A stretch of DNA of 64,000 nucleotides from an uncultured SAR116 cluster alpha proteobacterium. GTDB taxonomy: Bacteria > Pseudomonadota > Alphaproteobacteria > Puniceispirillales > Puniceispirillaceae. Below are positions 9,436 through 18,621 of the stretch, one piece after another. Positions within the stretch are counted from its first letter, which is position 1. Each line of letters begins with the position of its first letter. The notes beneath the pieces were generated by a model. That model searched no databases. It saw only the letters and a list, made by a program, of their open reading frames with translations, and was not told the DNA's origin. Position numbers and translations under genes: made by a program. The stretch is from NCBI GenBank assembly GCA_902520575.1, contig CABYOG010000001.1, positions 1 to 64,000 on the forward strand, in the 5' to 3' direction.

Positions 9436-9458
9436 TTTCTTCCTCCGATTTTTAATCA

Positions 9459-9626
9459 TTAAGCAAAGCCATCTGCTACAGCGAACATGAAATAAGTGAT
9501 TGCGCCTCCAAAAGCAAAACCAATTAGCCACGCCCAAATCCCATATGTCCTTACGTGGTCTTTTCTGGTATCTGCACTCAATGCCTTTACTCCCCTAGAT
9601 ATTGAGAAATGAACAACTGGTTTCAT
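9459..9626 (-). CDS. Tiny single-span membrane protein upstream of dctP
   Basis: A 55-codon frame runs from an ATG at 9626 to TAA at 9459-9461. A likelier start is the TTG at 9581, which follows a strong AGGGGAG site and gives 40 residues (SADTRKDHVRTYG, then a single helix GIWAWLIGFAFGGAITYFMFAVA, ending DGFA). The helix is typical of an inner-membrane span with two Trp at one face. It lies 23 bp upstream of dctP on the same strand. Because of its length it would be missed by routine annotation. It could be an accessory subunit of the TRAP system, but there is no sequence-based function. Confidence 0.55.
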   Translation of the reverse strand: MKPVVHFSISRGVKALSADTRKDHVRTYGIWAWLIGFAFGGAITYFMFAVADGFA

Positions 9627-9786
9627 TCACTTCTTTAACCACCACGTTGACAAAGTTCTTAGGCCGGCGCAAGTGTGAAATTTTTGTCCAATGGAATTCT
9701 ATAACAAATTCTAGTTGTCAAAGTTGATATTTACGTGCGAGCCTTTCCTGACAGTAAAATTGCAATAAAGCTGCACGGGGGAAAAA

Positions 9787-11835
9787 ATGTCAAAAGATAT
9801 CTCAGTTCTACCTGAAACTGAAGGGGATACCTTTAGAGCCGGAAAAGATGGATTTGGGTTCTTTGACCATTTTAGCAAATTCTCGGGCCTTGCAGTTGCG
9901 CAATTATATTTGTTTTGCGCCGTAGTTACTGCATACGAAGTTATCTCGAGATATATTTTCAATGCACCGACCCAGTGGGCTTTTGAAGTTGTAATGGTGT
10001 TGTGTGCTACGGCATGGATGATCTCAGCTGGCTACATTACCTCTCACAAAAGACATATAGCTATTACAGTCTTTTATATTATTGCTACAGACAATACACG
10101 CTGGTGGCTTGACTTGCTTGCATACATAGTTGGCATATTAGCTCTTTGGCTACTTGTGGATGATACTACTGTAAGAGCTCTTGAATCGGTTCTAATGACT
10201 GAGCGGGCGGGCAGCGCTTGGAATTCCCCACAACCACTAATATTAAAATCTATGCTCGCCATTGGCGCATTCATTTACTTGCTTCAGCTCTTGATAAATT
10301 TGTACCGCCATTTTTCTTCACAGATTGCTAAAAAGGTGATTTTGGGAATAAGCGCTCTGATTCTAATCAGACTATTTTCAGTCTTTTTTGAGCATTTAAC
10401 TGGGAGTGGGGTATTTGCATCTATTAACGGAATATATGCATCAGTATTTTCTCCGTTTGATCCCTCGCTCTATGTAGATATGAGGGACATGGATATCAGC
10501 ATAGCAAGTCTTATAATCGTAGCATTGATGCTTGTTCTCATGATGACTGGAATGCCGCTCGGCGTTGTTACCCTATTTGTGTCTATCTTGAGTGCAGTTG
10601 CGTACTTTGGTTACGGCGGTCTTTATCTTGTTTCCACGAATGCTTTTGGACTTTTGGAAAAATATCCTCTAGTCGCTGTGCCTTTGTTTGTTCTCATGGC
10701 CTCTATTTTAGAAAGAGCTGGTATCGCAGAGGACTTGTTTGATGCGATGTCTATCTTTGCTGGGAAATTTAGAGGTGGTGTTGCTATACAAACGATTGCA
10801 GTTGCAGTTGTTTTGGCAGCTATGTCTGGGGTTATGGGTGGGGAAATCGTTATGCTCGGGCTTGTTGCCCTGCCTCAGCTTTTAAGACTCGGTTACGATC
10901 GAAAAATGTCCATAGGAGTAATTTGCGCTTCAGGTGCTCTGGCAACACTCATCCCTCCAAGTATAATTATGATTATTTATGGACTGTCGGCTCAAGTAGC
11001 TATTGGCGACTTGTTCATGGCTGGGGCAGTGCCGGGTTTAATGCTTGCGACGCTATATGGAATTTATGTTCTGATAAGAGTTAATATTAATCCTGCAATG
11101 GCTCCAACTGCTGAAGAGGTAGCCAAGGCGCGCGGCAAAGAAATGAAAATGTCTAAAACAAAGTTTTATGCCGTCATGCTCAGTATTTTCCTAATATTCT
11201 GTGTCATGGGCTCGATATACGCCGGCATCGCTTCTGTTACTGAGGCTGCCGCTGTAGGTGTTATAGGAGCAATGGTGGTGGCAGCTCTGAGGAACTCCTT
11301 TAGCTGGCATCTAATGCAACAAGCTTTAGCTGGAACAATGTCAACTGTTGGCACAATTATATGGCTTATTTTAGGTGCCGTAGCATTTGTTGGCATTTAT
11401 AATCTCATCGGCGGTGCTGATTTCATGCGTTCCTTGTTTAGCGGTTTAGGATTACCAGCGCTCGGCATTGTGTTCGTTATGATGGCGATATTGGTAGTAC
11501 TTGGGACATTTATGGAGTGGATCGCCATTGCATTTATTACAGTCCCCGTGTTTGCACCAGTAGTTGTCGCTATGGCCCCAGAACTCGGACTTGAACCAGA
11601 GTGGGCTGCTGTATGGTTTGGTGTATTATTTGTTATGAATATCCAAATCTACTTTTTATCTCCACCATTTGGCCCGGCTTGTTTTTGGCTTAAATCAGTC
11701 GCGCCAAAGGATATAGAGCTACAGGAAATATTCATGGCTGTGCTTCCATTTATCGCTCTTCAAATAATTGGGATGCTAGCGGTAATGTTCTATCCAGAGA
11801 TAGCGTTATGGTTCCCTAAATATTTAAATGGTTGA
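9787..11835 (+). CDS. dctQM: TRAP transporter fused permease (DctQ-DctM)
   Basis: 682-residue inner-membrane permease. The N-terminal ~200 residues form the DctQ small subunit (four helices, with ISRYIFNAPTQWAFEVV at about 55-70). The DctM large subunit begins near residue 240 with ~12 helices. DctM hallmarks include GMPLGVVTLF, PLVAVPLFVLMASILERAGIAEDLF, GGVAIQTIAVAVVLAAMSG, GALATLIPPSIIMIIYG, FMEWIAIAFITVPVFAPVV and the closing LSPPFGPACFWLKSVAP. Transport of an organic acid with Na+ is expected. GGGGG precedes the ATG. It is divergent from dctP, sharing a 160-bp upstream region with the small gene at 9459-9626. Fused QM permeases are common in marine Alphaproteobacteria. Confidence 0.9.
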   Translation: MSKDISVLPETEGDTFRAGKDGFGFFDHFSKFSGLAVAQLYLFCAVVTAYEVISRYIFNAPTQWAFEVVMVLCATAWMISAGYITSHKRHIAITVFYIIATDNTRWWLDLLAYIVGILALWLLVDDTTVRALESVLMTERAGSAWNSPQPLILKSMLAIGAFIYLLQLLINLYRHFSSQIAKKVILGISALILIRLFSVFFEHLTGSGVFASINGIYASVFSPFDPSLYVDMRDMDISIASLIIVALMLVLMMTGMPLGVVTLFVSILSAVAYFGYGGLYLVSTNAFGLLEKYPLVAVPLFVLMASILERAGIAEDLFDAMSIFAGKFRGGVAIQTIAVAVVLAAMSGVMGGEIVMLGLVALPQLLRLGYDRKMSIGVICASGALATLIPPSIIMIIYGLSAQVAIGDLFMAGAVPGLMLATLYGIYVLIRVNINPAMAPTAEEVAKARGKEMKMSKTKFYAVMLSIFLIFCVMGSIYAGIASVTEAAAVGVIGAMVVAALRNSFSWHLMQQALAGTMSTVGTIIWLILGAVAFVGIYNLIGGADFMRSLFSGLGLPALGIVFVMMAILVVLGTFMEWIAIAFITVPVFAPVVVAMAPELGLEPEWAAVWFGVLFVMNIQIYFLSPPFGPACFWLKSVAPKDIELQEIFMAVLPFIALQIIGMLAVMFYPEIALWFPKYLNG

Positions 11836-11883
11836 CGCAACTTTACTGAATGTTGATTGCATTAAATTTAGAGGCAAACGGGA

Positions 11884-12846
11884 ATGAGGACCGTTCTTTT
11901 GACAGAGAAAATTGATGACTCGGGGCCTGCTTTGCTCAGGGAAAAAGGGTTTGAAGTTATAGAAGGTTGGACGCTGAGTGAAAAGCAGCTTGAAGGTTGG
12001 TCAGAAAAGATAGAAGCTATTCTTGTGCGTACCAATCGGATTTCTTCTGAACAAATTCTTTCCATGCCAAACCTGAAAATCATATCTAAGCATGGGGTCG
12101 GTTGCGACACCATCGATGTGGCCTGTGCCCGGTCACGAAATATAACTGTTGCTATTGCATCTGATGCAAATGCGCAATCTGTTGTGGAACACACCTTTAT
12201 GTTTATGCTGAATATGGCAAAAAATTCGGTTTATATGGATCAGGTTGTGCGCAGTGATTACAGCAAGCGGAAGAATATTAAGGCATTTGACTTGGGCGCA
12301 CGAACTTTGCTGGTGCTTGGCTACGGCCGGATTGGCACGCGCGTATCTAGGCTAGCAGGTTCCTTTGGTATGACGGTTCTTGTTTGTGATGAAAAATTTG
12401 ATCGTGGTGTGAGTGAGGTTGATGGTTTTGAAATTATACATGATTTGGATGAGGGGTTGGCGCGAAGCACCTTCCTTACCATCCATATTCCACTTACAGA
12501 TAAATCTGCAAATCTCATCAATAAAGATCGGTTACTGAAAATGCCGAAAGGTAGCTGTCTGGTAAATTGTGCTCGTGGCGGGATTGTTGATGAACAGGCT
12601 TTAACGGAATTGACACAGTCAGGTCACATTGCTGCTTCGGCTTTTGACGTTTTCTCAGTTGAGCCTATTACGGTAGATAATCCCCTTCTGTCTGCTAAGA
12701 ACACGCAACTAAGTCCTCATGCTGCAGCATTCACGGCTGAAAGCCTGCATCGCATGTCTTATCAGGCGGCATCAAATATATGTGATTATTTCAATGAGGG
12801 TGTTCCCAAAGCCAACATCTATGATTTGGACGCGTTCACTGCCTAA
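11884..12846 (+). CDS. D-2-hydroxyacid dehydrogenase (SerA/GhrB-like)
   Basis: 320 residues, with the D-isomer-specific 2-hydroxyacid dehydrogenase layout. The N-terminal catalytic part contains ILVRTNRIS and KHGVGCDTIDV. The NAD-binding Rossmann motif is GYGRIGTRVSRLAG near residue 148. The central IHIPLT and LVNCARGGIVDEQAL carry the substrate-binding Arg, SAFDVFSVEP carries the Glu, and LSPHAAAFTAES carries the catalytic His. It probably reduces or oxidises a 2-oxo/2-hydroxy acid. There is no ACT domain, so a role in serine synthesis is less likely. It follows dctQM by 48 bp, suggesting that it works on the acid brought in by the TRAP system. It overlaps the convergent AtuA-like gene by 4 nt. 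Confidence 0.85.
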   Translation: MRTVLLTEKIDDSGPALLREKGFEVIEGWTLSEKQLEGWSEKIEAILVRTNRISSEQILSMPNLKIISKHGVGCDTIDVACARSRNITVAIASDANAQSVVEHTFMFMLNMAKNSVYMDQVVRSDYSKRKNIKAFDLGARTLLVLGYGRIGTRVSRLAGSFGMTVLVCDEKFDRGVSEVDGFEIIHDLDEGLARSTFLTIHIPLTDKSANLINKDRLLKMPKGSCLVNCARGGIVDEQALTELTQSGHIAASAFDVFSVEPITVDNPLLSAKNTQLSPHAAAFTAESLHRMSYQAASNICDYFNEGVPKANIYDLDAFTA

Positions 12847-13241
12847 TATTTTTGCCAACGAAAATCAGGGTCGAGATAGGGCGAGCTGTCGGGAATAAGG
12901 TCTATTGGCATGTCAATGATGAACCTACCCAGCAGAATATAGCTTAGCGTTTTGCCATGCCTGTCAATTGACCGCGATGCATTGACCCCTCCATCCAAAA
13001 CATCGTCTATGACAAAATTAAATGCAGAGATGAGGGGTAAATCATAGCGTGTAACACCACTTGCCCCTAAGTGAGCATAAAGCTTATGAACCTTGTCCGC
13101 TGTCACATTTGTCGCTAGAAACTTGTAAGCCTCTGGTCGATAGGCAACCAAAGATACATTGCTGACATTGCCTTTGTCGCCAGCCCTGCCGTGGGCGATA
13201 GCGTGCAGCGGCAAACGGCGCATTTCTGAGCAGCTAGTCAC
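12843..13241 (-). CDS. AtuA-like C-terminal domain protein (small partner)
   Basis: 132 residues. HAIAHGRAGDKGNVSNVSLVAY near the N-terminus and LGASGVTRYDLP with LGRFIIDMPID near the end match the small domain usually found at the C-terminus of AtuA-type proteins of acyclic terpene utilisation. Here it is a separate gene. Its GTG start (13241) overlaps the end of the larger partner by 4 nt, so translational coupling is expected. An internal ATG at 13223 is the alternative start. The biochemical role of this domain is not established. Confidence 0.75.
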   Translation of the reverse strand: MTSCSEMRRLPLHAIAHGRAGDKGNVSNVSLVAYRPEAYKFLATNVTADKVHKLYAHLGASGVTRYDLPLISAFNFVIDDVLDGGVNASRSIDRHGKTLSYILLGRFIIDMPIDLIPDSSPYLDPDFRWQKY

Positions 13242-14611
13242 CTATCGACCACCTCCACAGCAACATGAGGTTCAATGAGTGTTCTGTTTAGCAAAATAGA
13301 GGCTGATGCCATCTGCGGTGTGACTGAACTGCGATATCCACCACCAGCAGCTGGTCCTGAGCAATAAAGATGCTGAAGCTCGTCACACAATGTCTGCGCG
13401 GTTTTATGATCAGCTGAAATGAGGGACAACCGAACTCTGTAATCGCCATCAAAGGGCAGGTTATTTGCTTGGCTGGCTGACGCATCGCCGCCATCAAGAA
13501 CAGAAAATGCCCCAATAATATCGCGGCGAATTTCACCATTGAAACCAGATTTTTGCATGCGCTCTAAAACAATGTCTGCAGCTAATTTAGCGCGCGCAAG
13601 GCTGTTCATGCCAGCATAACTAAGTTCTGCCTCGGCCATAAACCCGCCATCAACACAGACAGTTGCTTTAAGCTGTTCTGGTCGCGGGCTACCCTTTATC
13701 CCTCGCACTAAAATTCTGTCTATTCCGTCTTCTGTAAGATACAGGCCACTGACATCTGCACAAACATCCGGCACAACATAACAAGTCGGATCATGCATTT
13801 CATATAACAGCTGTTCTGTAACTGTGGCAGAGGTGACGCAACCGCCAGTCTGTTCAGGCTTTGTTATAATAAAATCTCCGGATTCGTAAACCTCTGCAAC
13901 AGGGAAGCCCACTTCAGCTAATGCAGGGACATCCTTAAAACCAGGATCGGCAAAATAGGCCCCTGTGACTTGTGCACCGCATTCTAGAAGATGGCCACAG
14001 ATTGTGCCAGCCGCCAGTTTGTCCCAATCATCGTTAGCCCATCCAAATTCGTGTAGCAGTGGGCCTAAAACTAACGCGCTGTCAGTGGTGCGACCCACAA
14101 GAACAATATCCACATCCATTGCCAGCGCGTTTGCTACAGCGTCCCCGCCTAGATATACGTTAGCTGCTTTCAAATCACGACCTGACAATTGGTTGCCTTC
14201 CATTGTAGGGGCCTCTAAGAGGGTTTGCTCATCAAGATAACTAGACAAATCATCACCTGATAAAACGGCGATTCTAAATGGAGGTAGGCCTAATTCACTG
14301 GCCAGCTTGTTAATATGTTTTGCCGCTGCTAGTGGGTTGGCGGCGCCCATGTTCGAGACAACCTTGATGTGATGCATTTTTATTTGTTCTAAGACTGGGC
14401 GAAGATAAGCTTCAAGATAGGGAGAGTAACCTAAGTCAGGATCTACTGTTTTTGAAATTTGTGCGAGAGCGATTGTTCGTTCTGCTAGAACTTCAAAAAT
14501 CAGATATCGGGCGCCATCGCATCTTGCCAAATGCGCAACCAGCGGCACAGCAGCATCAAAGCGATCACCAGAAAATCCTGCTCCCCCAGCGATAAAGACG
14601 CGTTCAGTCAT
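13238..14611 (-). CDS. AtuA-family (DUF1446) acyl-carboxylase-associated protein
   Basis: 457 residues from the ATG at 14611, chosen for its GAGGGTT site; an ATG three codons upstream is also open. The AtuA/DUF1446 pattern is visible: GGAGFSGDRFDAAVPLVA at the N-terminus, LIFEVLAERTIALAQ, KVVSNMGAANP, GDAVANALAMDVDIVLVGRTTDSALVLGPLLHEF, TGGCVTSATVTEQL and SGPAAGGGYR near the end. In Pseudomonas atuA accompanies citronellol/geranyl-CoA degradation, but relatives occur widely in acid catabolism. It forms a two-gene operon with the small domain at 12843. No geranyl-CoA carboxylase genes are visible nearby, so a terpene role is not supported here. Confidence 0.8.
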   Translation of the reverse strand: MTERVFIAGGAGFSGDRFDAAVPLVAHLARCDGARYLIFEVLAERTIALAQISKTVDPDLGYSPYLEAYLRPVLEQIKMHHIKVVSNMGAANPLAAAKHINKLASELGLPPFRIAVLSGDDLSSYLDEQTLLEAPTMEGNQLSGRDLKAANVYLGGDAVANALAMDVDIVLVGRTTDSALVLGPLLHEFGWANDDWDKLAAGTICGHLLECGAQVTGAYFADPGFKDVPALAEVGFPVAEVYESGDFIITKPEQTGGCVTSATVTEQLLYEMHDPTCYVVPDVCADVSGLYLTEDGIDRILVRGIKGSPRPEQLKATVCVDGGFMAEAELSYAGMNSLARAKLAADIVLERMQKSGFNGEIRRDIIGAFSVLDGGDASASQANNLPFDGDYRVRLSLISADHKTAQTLCDELQHLYCSGPAAGGGYRSSVTPQMASASILLNRTLIEPHVAVEVVDR

Positions 14612-14722
14612 AACCCTCATTCTCTAGTGTGAAATCTAATCCGATCAGAACGTGAAGCTTTTGTGCTGTCAAGACTGTTATTGGCTGCTGGATTGGGTAT
14701 AGACTGAAGTCAGTAATAAAGT

Positions 14723-16150
14723 TTGTTAAGTGGGTATACTAAACTGGTCCCTTCATTTCTTAAATCTCTGCAGACTGTCACTGGGCTGCTGATGGTTATA
14801 GTGATGGTAACGATGCTGTGCGCGCGCGCAACAAGCATGCCTGTATTCAATTTTATTTCTTATTGCGCAGCAGCAGGGGTCTTTATTTGCAGCTGGCGTC
14901 TAATAGGATTGCGTGAAATCTATCTTTTAAGCGTATGTGGTTGCCTTACAGCTTTTGCCTTGCTGGTTTTCCAAATGCCTTGGGAAATATTTCAAACTGC
15001 AATTAATCAGGCTGTTTTTCTGATGGCTTTTTTGCTCTTGCTTGCATTGCTTCATGAAGCTGCAGTCACTTCAACGGCGGTAGCTAACTGTGGACAATTT
15101 TTAACCCGCCAACCACCAGCAAAGCGATATTTTGCTGTCTTTGGCGGTTCGAATATCATGTCTGTTCTATTTAATTTAGGCATTATAAGTTTACTCACAC
15201 CCCTGATCCGAAAAGGTGTTGAAAAAGAACAAACTGATGTTGCGAATATCAGAGAACGAAGACAGCTTACATCAATGCTGCGCGGTTTTAGTTGGAGTGT
15301 TGTTTGGTCACCAACAGCGATTGCACCACTCGCGGTCCTTGAACTTATAGACGGTATAAGCAGAGAATGGTGGAGCATATATGGCCTCATGTGTACTGCA
15401 GCTATTTGTATCATCGGTTGGGCTGAAGACAGATGGAGGTTTCGGCATGTGCAGCGCAGTCCTGCCCGACCACGTCAACAGTTGAAATTACCTTTATTGG
15501 CATTGGTCAGTTTCTTTTCTGTCTTGTTGTCACTGGTCTGTTTGACAATTCTTGTTTCTTATTTTTCCGGTGAGAGTTTTGTTTTTGGCTTGTTGGTTTC
15601 CTGTCCTCTAGTCATGATGTTGTGGTTATGGGCGCAGAATCACCAAAGAGATAAAACTCCGGCTACAGCGCTGAAGCGCGCTGCAGATATTTGTCTGACA
15701 CGCTTACCTGAAAATGCGAAAATTATGCTGGCGTTAGCCTCATCTGGTTACATTGGTATGCTGAGTGCGGAGATCGTTCCGGCTGAATACTTATCTGATA
15801 ATCTGGGACTAATGTCGATGCCTGATTATTTGGTGCTGATTTGCTTGACGGTAGTGATGATACCTTTTTCATGGCTGGGTGTCAGTCCTATTATGATGGC
15901 TGTGTTTTTTGGAAGTCTTTTGGGCAGCCTTCCTGTCTTGCCTGTAGATCCAACATTGGCTGCGTTGGCAATTTCCTGCGGTTGGGCCTTGTCAATGACC
16001 ACTTCACCTTTCGCAACTGTTGTGTTGATGGTATCTTCTTTAAATGGTAAGCGTCCTCTTCAGCTTACTCTGGGTTGGAACACTTTATTCTCAATAATGG
16101 TGACGCTTTGTCTGTGCGGTATCTTCTTCACGCTGACCGGTGGGCGATAA
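14723..16150 (+). CDS. Multispan membrane permease, substrate unknown
   Basis: Up to 475 residues with about 12 hydrophobic helices. The arrangement of two half repeats, each with a long helical run and a polar reentrant-like stretch (MSVLFNLGIISLLTPLI; SWSVVWSPTAIAPLAVLEL; WALSMTTSPFATVVLMVS), recalls the ion-transporter superfamily of citrate/anion permeases. I cannot assign a family. The frame opens at a TTG (14723); an in-frame ATG lies about 23 codons later, so the N-terminus is uncertain. It stands alone, divergent from the AtuA pair and convergent (10-bp gap) with the Liv operon. Confidence 0.65.
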   Translation: MLSGYTKLVPSFLKSLQTVTGLLMVIVMVTMLCARATSMPVFNFISYCAAAGVFICSWRLIGLREIYLLSVCGCLTAFALLVFQMPWEIFQTAINQAVFLMAFLLLLALLHEAAVTSTAVANCGQFLTRQPPAKRYFAVFGGSNIMSVLFNLGIISLLTPLIRKGVEKEQTDVANIRERRQLTSMLRGFSWSVVWSPTAIAPLAVLELIDGISREWWSIYGLMCTAAICIIGWAEDRWRFRHVQRSPARPRQQLKLPLLALVSFFSVLLSLVCLTILVSYFSGESFVFGLLVSCPLVMMLWLWAQNHQRDKTPATALKRAADICLTRLPENAKIMLALASSGYIGMLSAEIVPAEYLSDNLGLMSMPDYLVLICLTVVMIPFSWLGVSPIMMAVFFGSLLGSLPVLPVDPTLAALAISCGWALSMTTSPFATVVLMVSSLNGKRPLQLTLGWNTLFSIMVTLCLCGIFFTLTGGR

Positions 16151-16160
16151 GTTTATCCCG

Positions 16161-16865
16161 TCAGATGCCTAAATATCTGTTTATGGTTTCCGGTGCGGCC
16201 AGAAGTGCAGTTGATGTTCCTTGCCAGGCAATATTTCCCTTATCCATAAGATAATGGCGATCTGCCAGTTTTGTGATAGCTGAAATATCTTTATCGATGA
16301 TCAAAATAGATTGACCTTTCTGTCTTAGCTTATTCAGACAATCCCATATCTGCTGTCTTACCAGTGGAGCCAACCCCTCTGTCGCTTCATCAAGGATCAG
16401 TAATTTTGGGTTGGTGATAAGGGCCCGCCCAATCGCCAGCATTTGCTGCTCGCCGCCAGACAGATGATCTCCTGCATAGTTAAGCCGTTCTTTAAGCCGT
16501 GGAAATAGCTCAATTACACTCTCAAATGTCCATTCATCCCGTGTATCGGATAGGGATGGCTGGTAGAAGGTGCGCAGATTTTCACCAACAGATAAATTTG
16601 GAAAAATCTGGCGTCCTTCTGGAACGAGTCCAATGCCCTGGCGAGCAATCTCAAAACTTTCCATAGCAGAATCGGCAATGCCAAACCTCTGTAGTTGGCC
16701 TGACTGCAGTGGTAATTGACCCATTATTACCCGCACAGTTGTCGTCTTTCCCATGCCGTTGCGACCCATGAGAGAGACACATTCTCCAGCATTTATATGC
16801 AGAGATAAATCAAACAGAACCTGAGCTGCCCCATAGCCGGCATTTACTTTATCCAAAATCAGCAT
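16161..16865 (-). CDS. livF: Branched-chain amino acid-type ABC transporter ATPase LivF
   Basis: 234 residues from the ATG at 16865, placed 1 nt after the livG stop and preceded by GGTGA. A longer frame to 16934 would overlap livG by 68 nt and is not needed. Walker A is GRNGMGKTTT, the signature is LSGGEQQMLAIGRAL and Walker B is KLLILDEATEGLAP. The TEGLAP run is diagnostic of LivF rather than LivG. It is the last gene of a livK-H-M-G-F operon. The complex imports branched-chain amino acids or, in many marine bacteria, other amides, short amides or aromatic acids. Confidence 0.9.
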   Translation of the reverse strand: MLILDKVNAGYGAAQVLFDLSLHINAGECVSLMGRNGMGKTTTVRVIMGQLPLQSGQLQRFGIADSAMESFEIARQGIGLVPEGRQIFPNLSVGENLRTFYQPSLSDTRDEWTFESVIELFPRLKERLNYAGDHLSGGEQQMLAIGRALITNPKLLILDEATEGLAPLVRQQIWDCLNKLRQKGQSILIIDKDISAITKLADRHYLMDKGNIAWQGTSTALLAAPETINRYLGI

Positions 16866-16866
16866 G

Positions 16867-17616
16867 TTAATCACCATCGCCAAGATAGGCGTTGCGTACG
16901 ACGCTGTTGTTGCTGATTTCATCAGGTGTTCCACTGGCGATCGTTTTTCCTTCCACCAGCACTGTTATACGGTCTGCCAATTTAAATACTGCATCCATAT
17001 CATGCTCAATCAGTAAGGTCGCATGCTGGCTTTTTAAGGTTTCGATGATTGAAGTGATGTGGCGGCTTTCTTCTGCCCCAGCCCCTGCCAAAGGTTCATC
17101 TAACAATAGAAGTTGTGGGTTTGTTGCGATCGCCAGTGCCAGTTCAAGAAGTCGGCGTTCTCCATGAGAGATTTCAGCGGCAAGTTTTTCAGACTGTTGA
17201 AGCAATCCAACCTTTTCCAGAATATTGCGTGCGCCGGATAAAAGAGAGGGATCGCTGAAGGCTGGTGCAAAAAACCGAAACACTTTGCCCTTTCGGGCAA
17301 GCTCGGCGATAAGTGCATTTTGCAAGACGGTGAAACCTAGAAGAACATTACTAATCTGAAAGGAACGGCCAATTCCCTTGCGCACTCTTACAGAGGGTGA
17401 AGTATTATTTATAAGTTCTCCATTTAAGAGAATTTGTCCAGAATCAGGTTGTTCGGATCCGTATATCTGTTTGATTAGGGTTGTTTTTCCTGCACCATTC
17501 GGCCCAATAAGCGCATGGATTTCACCCTTGTTGACAGATAAACACAGCTTATGTGATGCCCGCAGGGCCCCATAAGATTTGCTAATATCTTTGAGTTCAA
17601 GCGATACTTTAGTCAT
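16867..17616 (-). CDS. livG: Branched-chain amino acid-type ABC transporter ATPase LivG
   Basis: 249 residues with Walker A GPNGAGKTTL, a Q-loop region IGRSFQISNVL, an altered signature ISHGERRLLELALAI (SHGE in place of SGGQ, normal for LivG) and Walker B LLLLDEPLAGAG. The H-loop LLIEHDMD follows. Its ATG overlaps the livM stop by 4 nt and its stop lies 1 nt from the livF start, so the ATPases are translationally coupled to the permeases. Confidence 0.9.
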   Translation of the reverse strand: MTKVSLELKDISKSYGALRASHKLCLSVNKGEIHALIGPNGAGKTTLIKQIYGSEQPDSGQILLNGELINNTSPSVRVRKGIGRSFQISNVLLGFTVLQNALIAELARKGKVFRFFAPAFSDPSLLSGARNILEKVGLLQQSEKLAAEISHGERRLLELALAIATNPQLLLLDEPLAGAGAEESRHITSIIETLKSQHATLLIEHDMDAVFKLADRITVLVEGKTIASGTPDEISNNSVVRNAYLGDGD

Positions 17617-18617
17617 GTGGTGTGCTGCCGCCGAGTAATTCGTCGGTGTAGTTGATCAAATATTGCCATCAGACCACCTTTTGTGAACAAGACAACAGCA
17701 ATCAGCATCGGTCCAAATATAATCATCCAGTTTTCGCTGTAATCAGGGGCGATGAAATAAAGCAACTCAGGTAGAAATTCTTCAAGCAGAAAAAAGACAA
17801 TTGCGCCGATTAGTGGACCGGCAATATAGGAAAGACCTCCCAATACAATGACAATCATTAATTCGCCTGAACGGGACCAATGCATAATATCGGGTGAGAC
17901 GTATTCCTGCCAGTTTGCAAATAAAGCACCAGCAAGTCCACAGATAGCAGCAGACGCTACATAGGCCGTGATTTTGAAATGCAAAGCAGAAAGCCCCATT
18001 GCTTCAATGCGTGATTCATTGTCCTTAATTCCCTGCAAGATTACACCAAAACGAGAATTGATGATGAGCAGAAGAAGCAGGCTTACAGCAAAGAGAGCTA
18101 TCCAAATAAGGTAATAAAGCCGAAGCGGATCCCATAAATCAATAAATAAAAATGAAGCACGATCCACACCCATACCATCATCACCGCCAAAGACCTCAAG
18201 ACTGACAAAGAAAAAATATAGCATCTGGGCAAAGGCCAAGGTTATCATGATAAAATAAATTCCCTTGGTTCTGAGGGCGAGAAAGCCAATCACTAGACCA
18301 ATAGCAGCGCAGAGCAGAAGTGCAAAAAGAATATGTAGCCAGCCATTATCAATACCGTAAAACTGGCTGATACCCACACTGTAAGCCCCTATGCCTATAA
18401 AGGCAGCATGGCCAAATGAGACCATTCCTCCAAATCCCAGAACGAGGTTCAGCCCTAATGCAGCCATGCCTAGTAGCATTATACGCATAGAAACATCATT
18501 CCAGAATGGCAGGTCAGCCAGGCTAGTGTAGATTGGAAATAAGCCAAACCCCAGCAACAGGATAAACAAGGCAGGGGATGATTTTAAAATTTCCAGACTT
18601 CTTTTAAGCGCTTGCAT
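17613..18617 (-). CDS. livM: Branched-chain amino acid-type ABC permease LivM
   Basis: 334 residues from the ATG at 18617, which follows the livH stop by 4 nt within AGGGTG. It has about nine helices. LivM signatures are NLVLGFGGMVSFGHAAFIGIGAY, RTKGIYFIMITLAFAQM and LAGALFANWQEYVSPD near LSYIAGPLIGAI. The upstream extension to 18662 runs back into livH and is not a likely start. It acts as one half of the inner-membrane channel with LivH. Confidence 0.9.
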   Translation of the reverse strand: MQALKRSLEILKSSPALFILLLGFGLFPIYTSLADLPFWNDVSMRIMLLGMAALGLNLVLGFGGMVSFGHAAFIGIGAYSVGISQFYGIDNGWLHILFALLLCAAIGLVIGFLALRTKGIYFIMITLAFAQMLYFFFVSLEVFGGDDGMGVDRASFLFIDLWDPLRLYYLIWIALFAVSLLLLLIINSRFGVILQGIKDNESRIEAMGLSALHFKITAYVASAAICGLAGALFANWQEYVSPDIMHWSRSGELMIVIVLGGLSYIAGPLIGAIVFFLLEEFLPELLYFIAPDYSENWMIIFGPMLIAVVLFTKGGLMAIFDQLHRRITRRQHTT

Positions 18618-18621
18618 CACC

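Noticed and set aside
9436..9537. N-terminal extension of dctP to 9537
   Set aside because: The ideal GGAGGAAG site and signal peptide start at 9435; the upstream part is the out-of-frame reading of another small gene.
9640..9730. Inverted TTGACAA/TTGTCAA pair between dctP and dctQM as an operator
   Set aside because: The half sites are short and about 65 bp apart, and TTGACA can occur as a -35 box; no matching -10 at 17 bp was found, so it is not reported as a feature.
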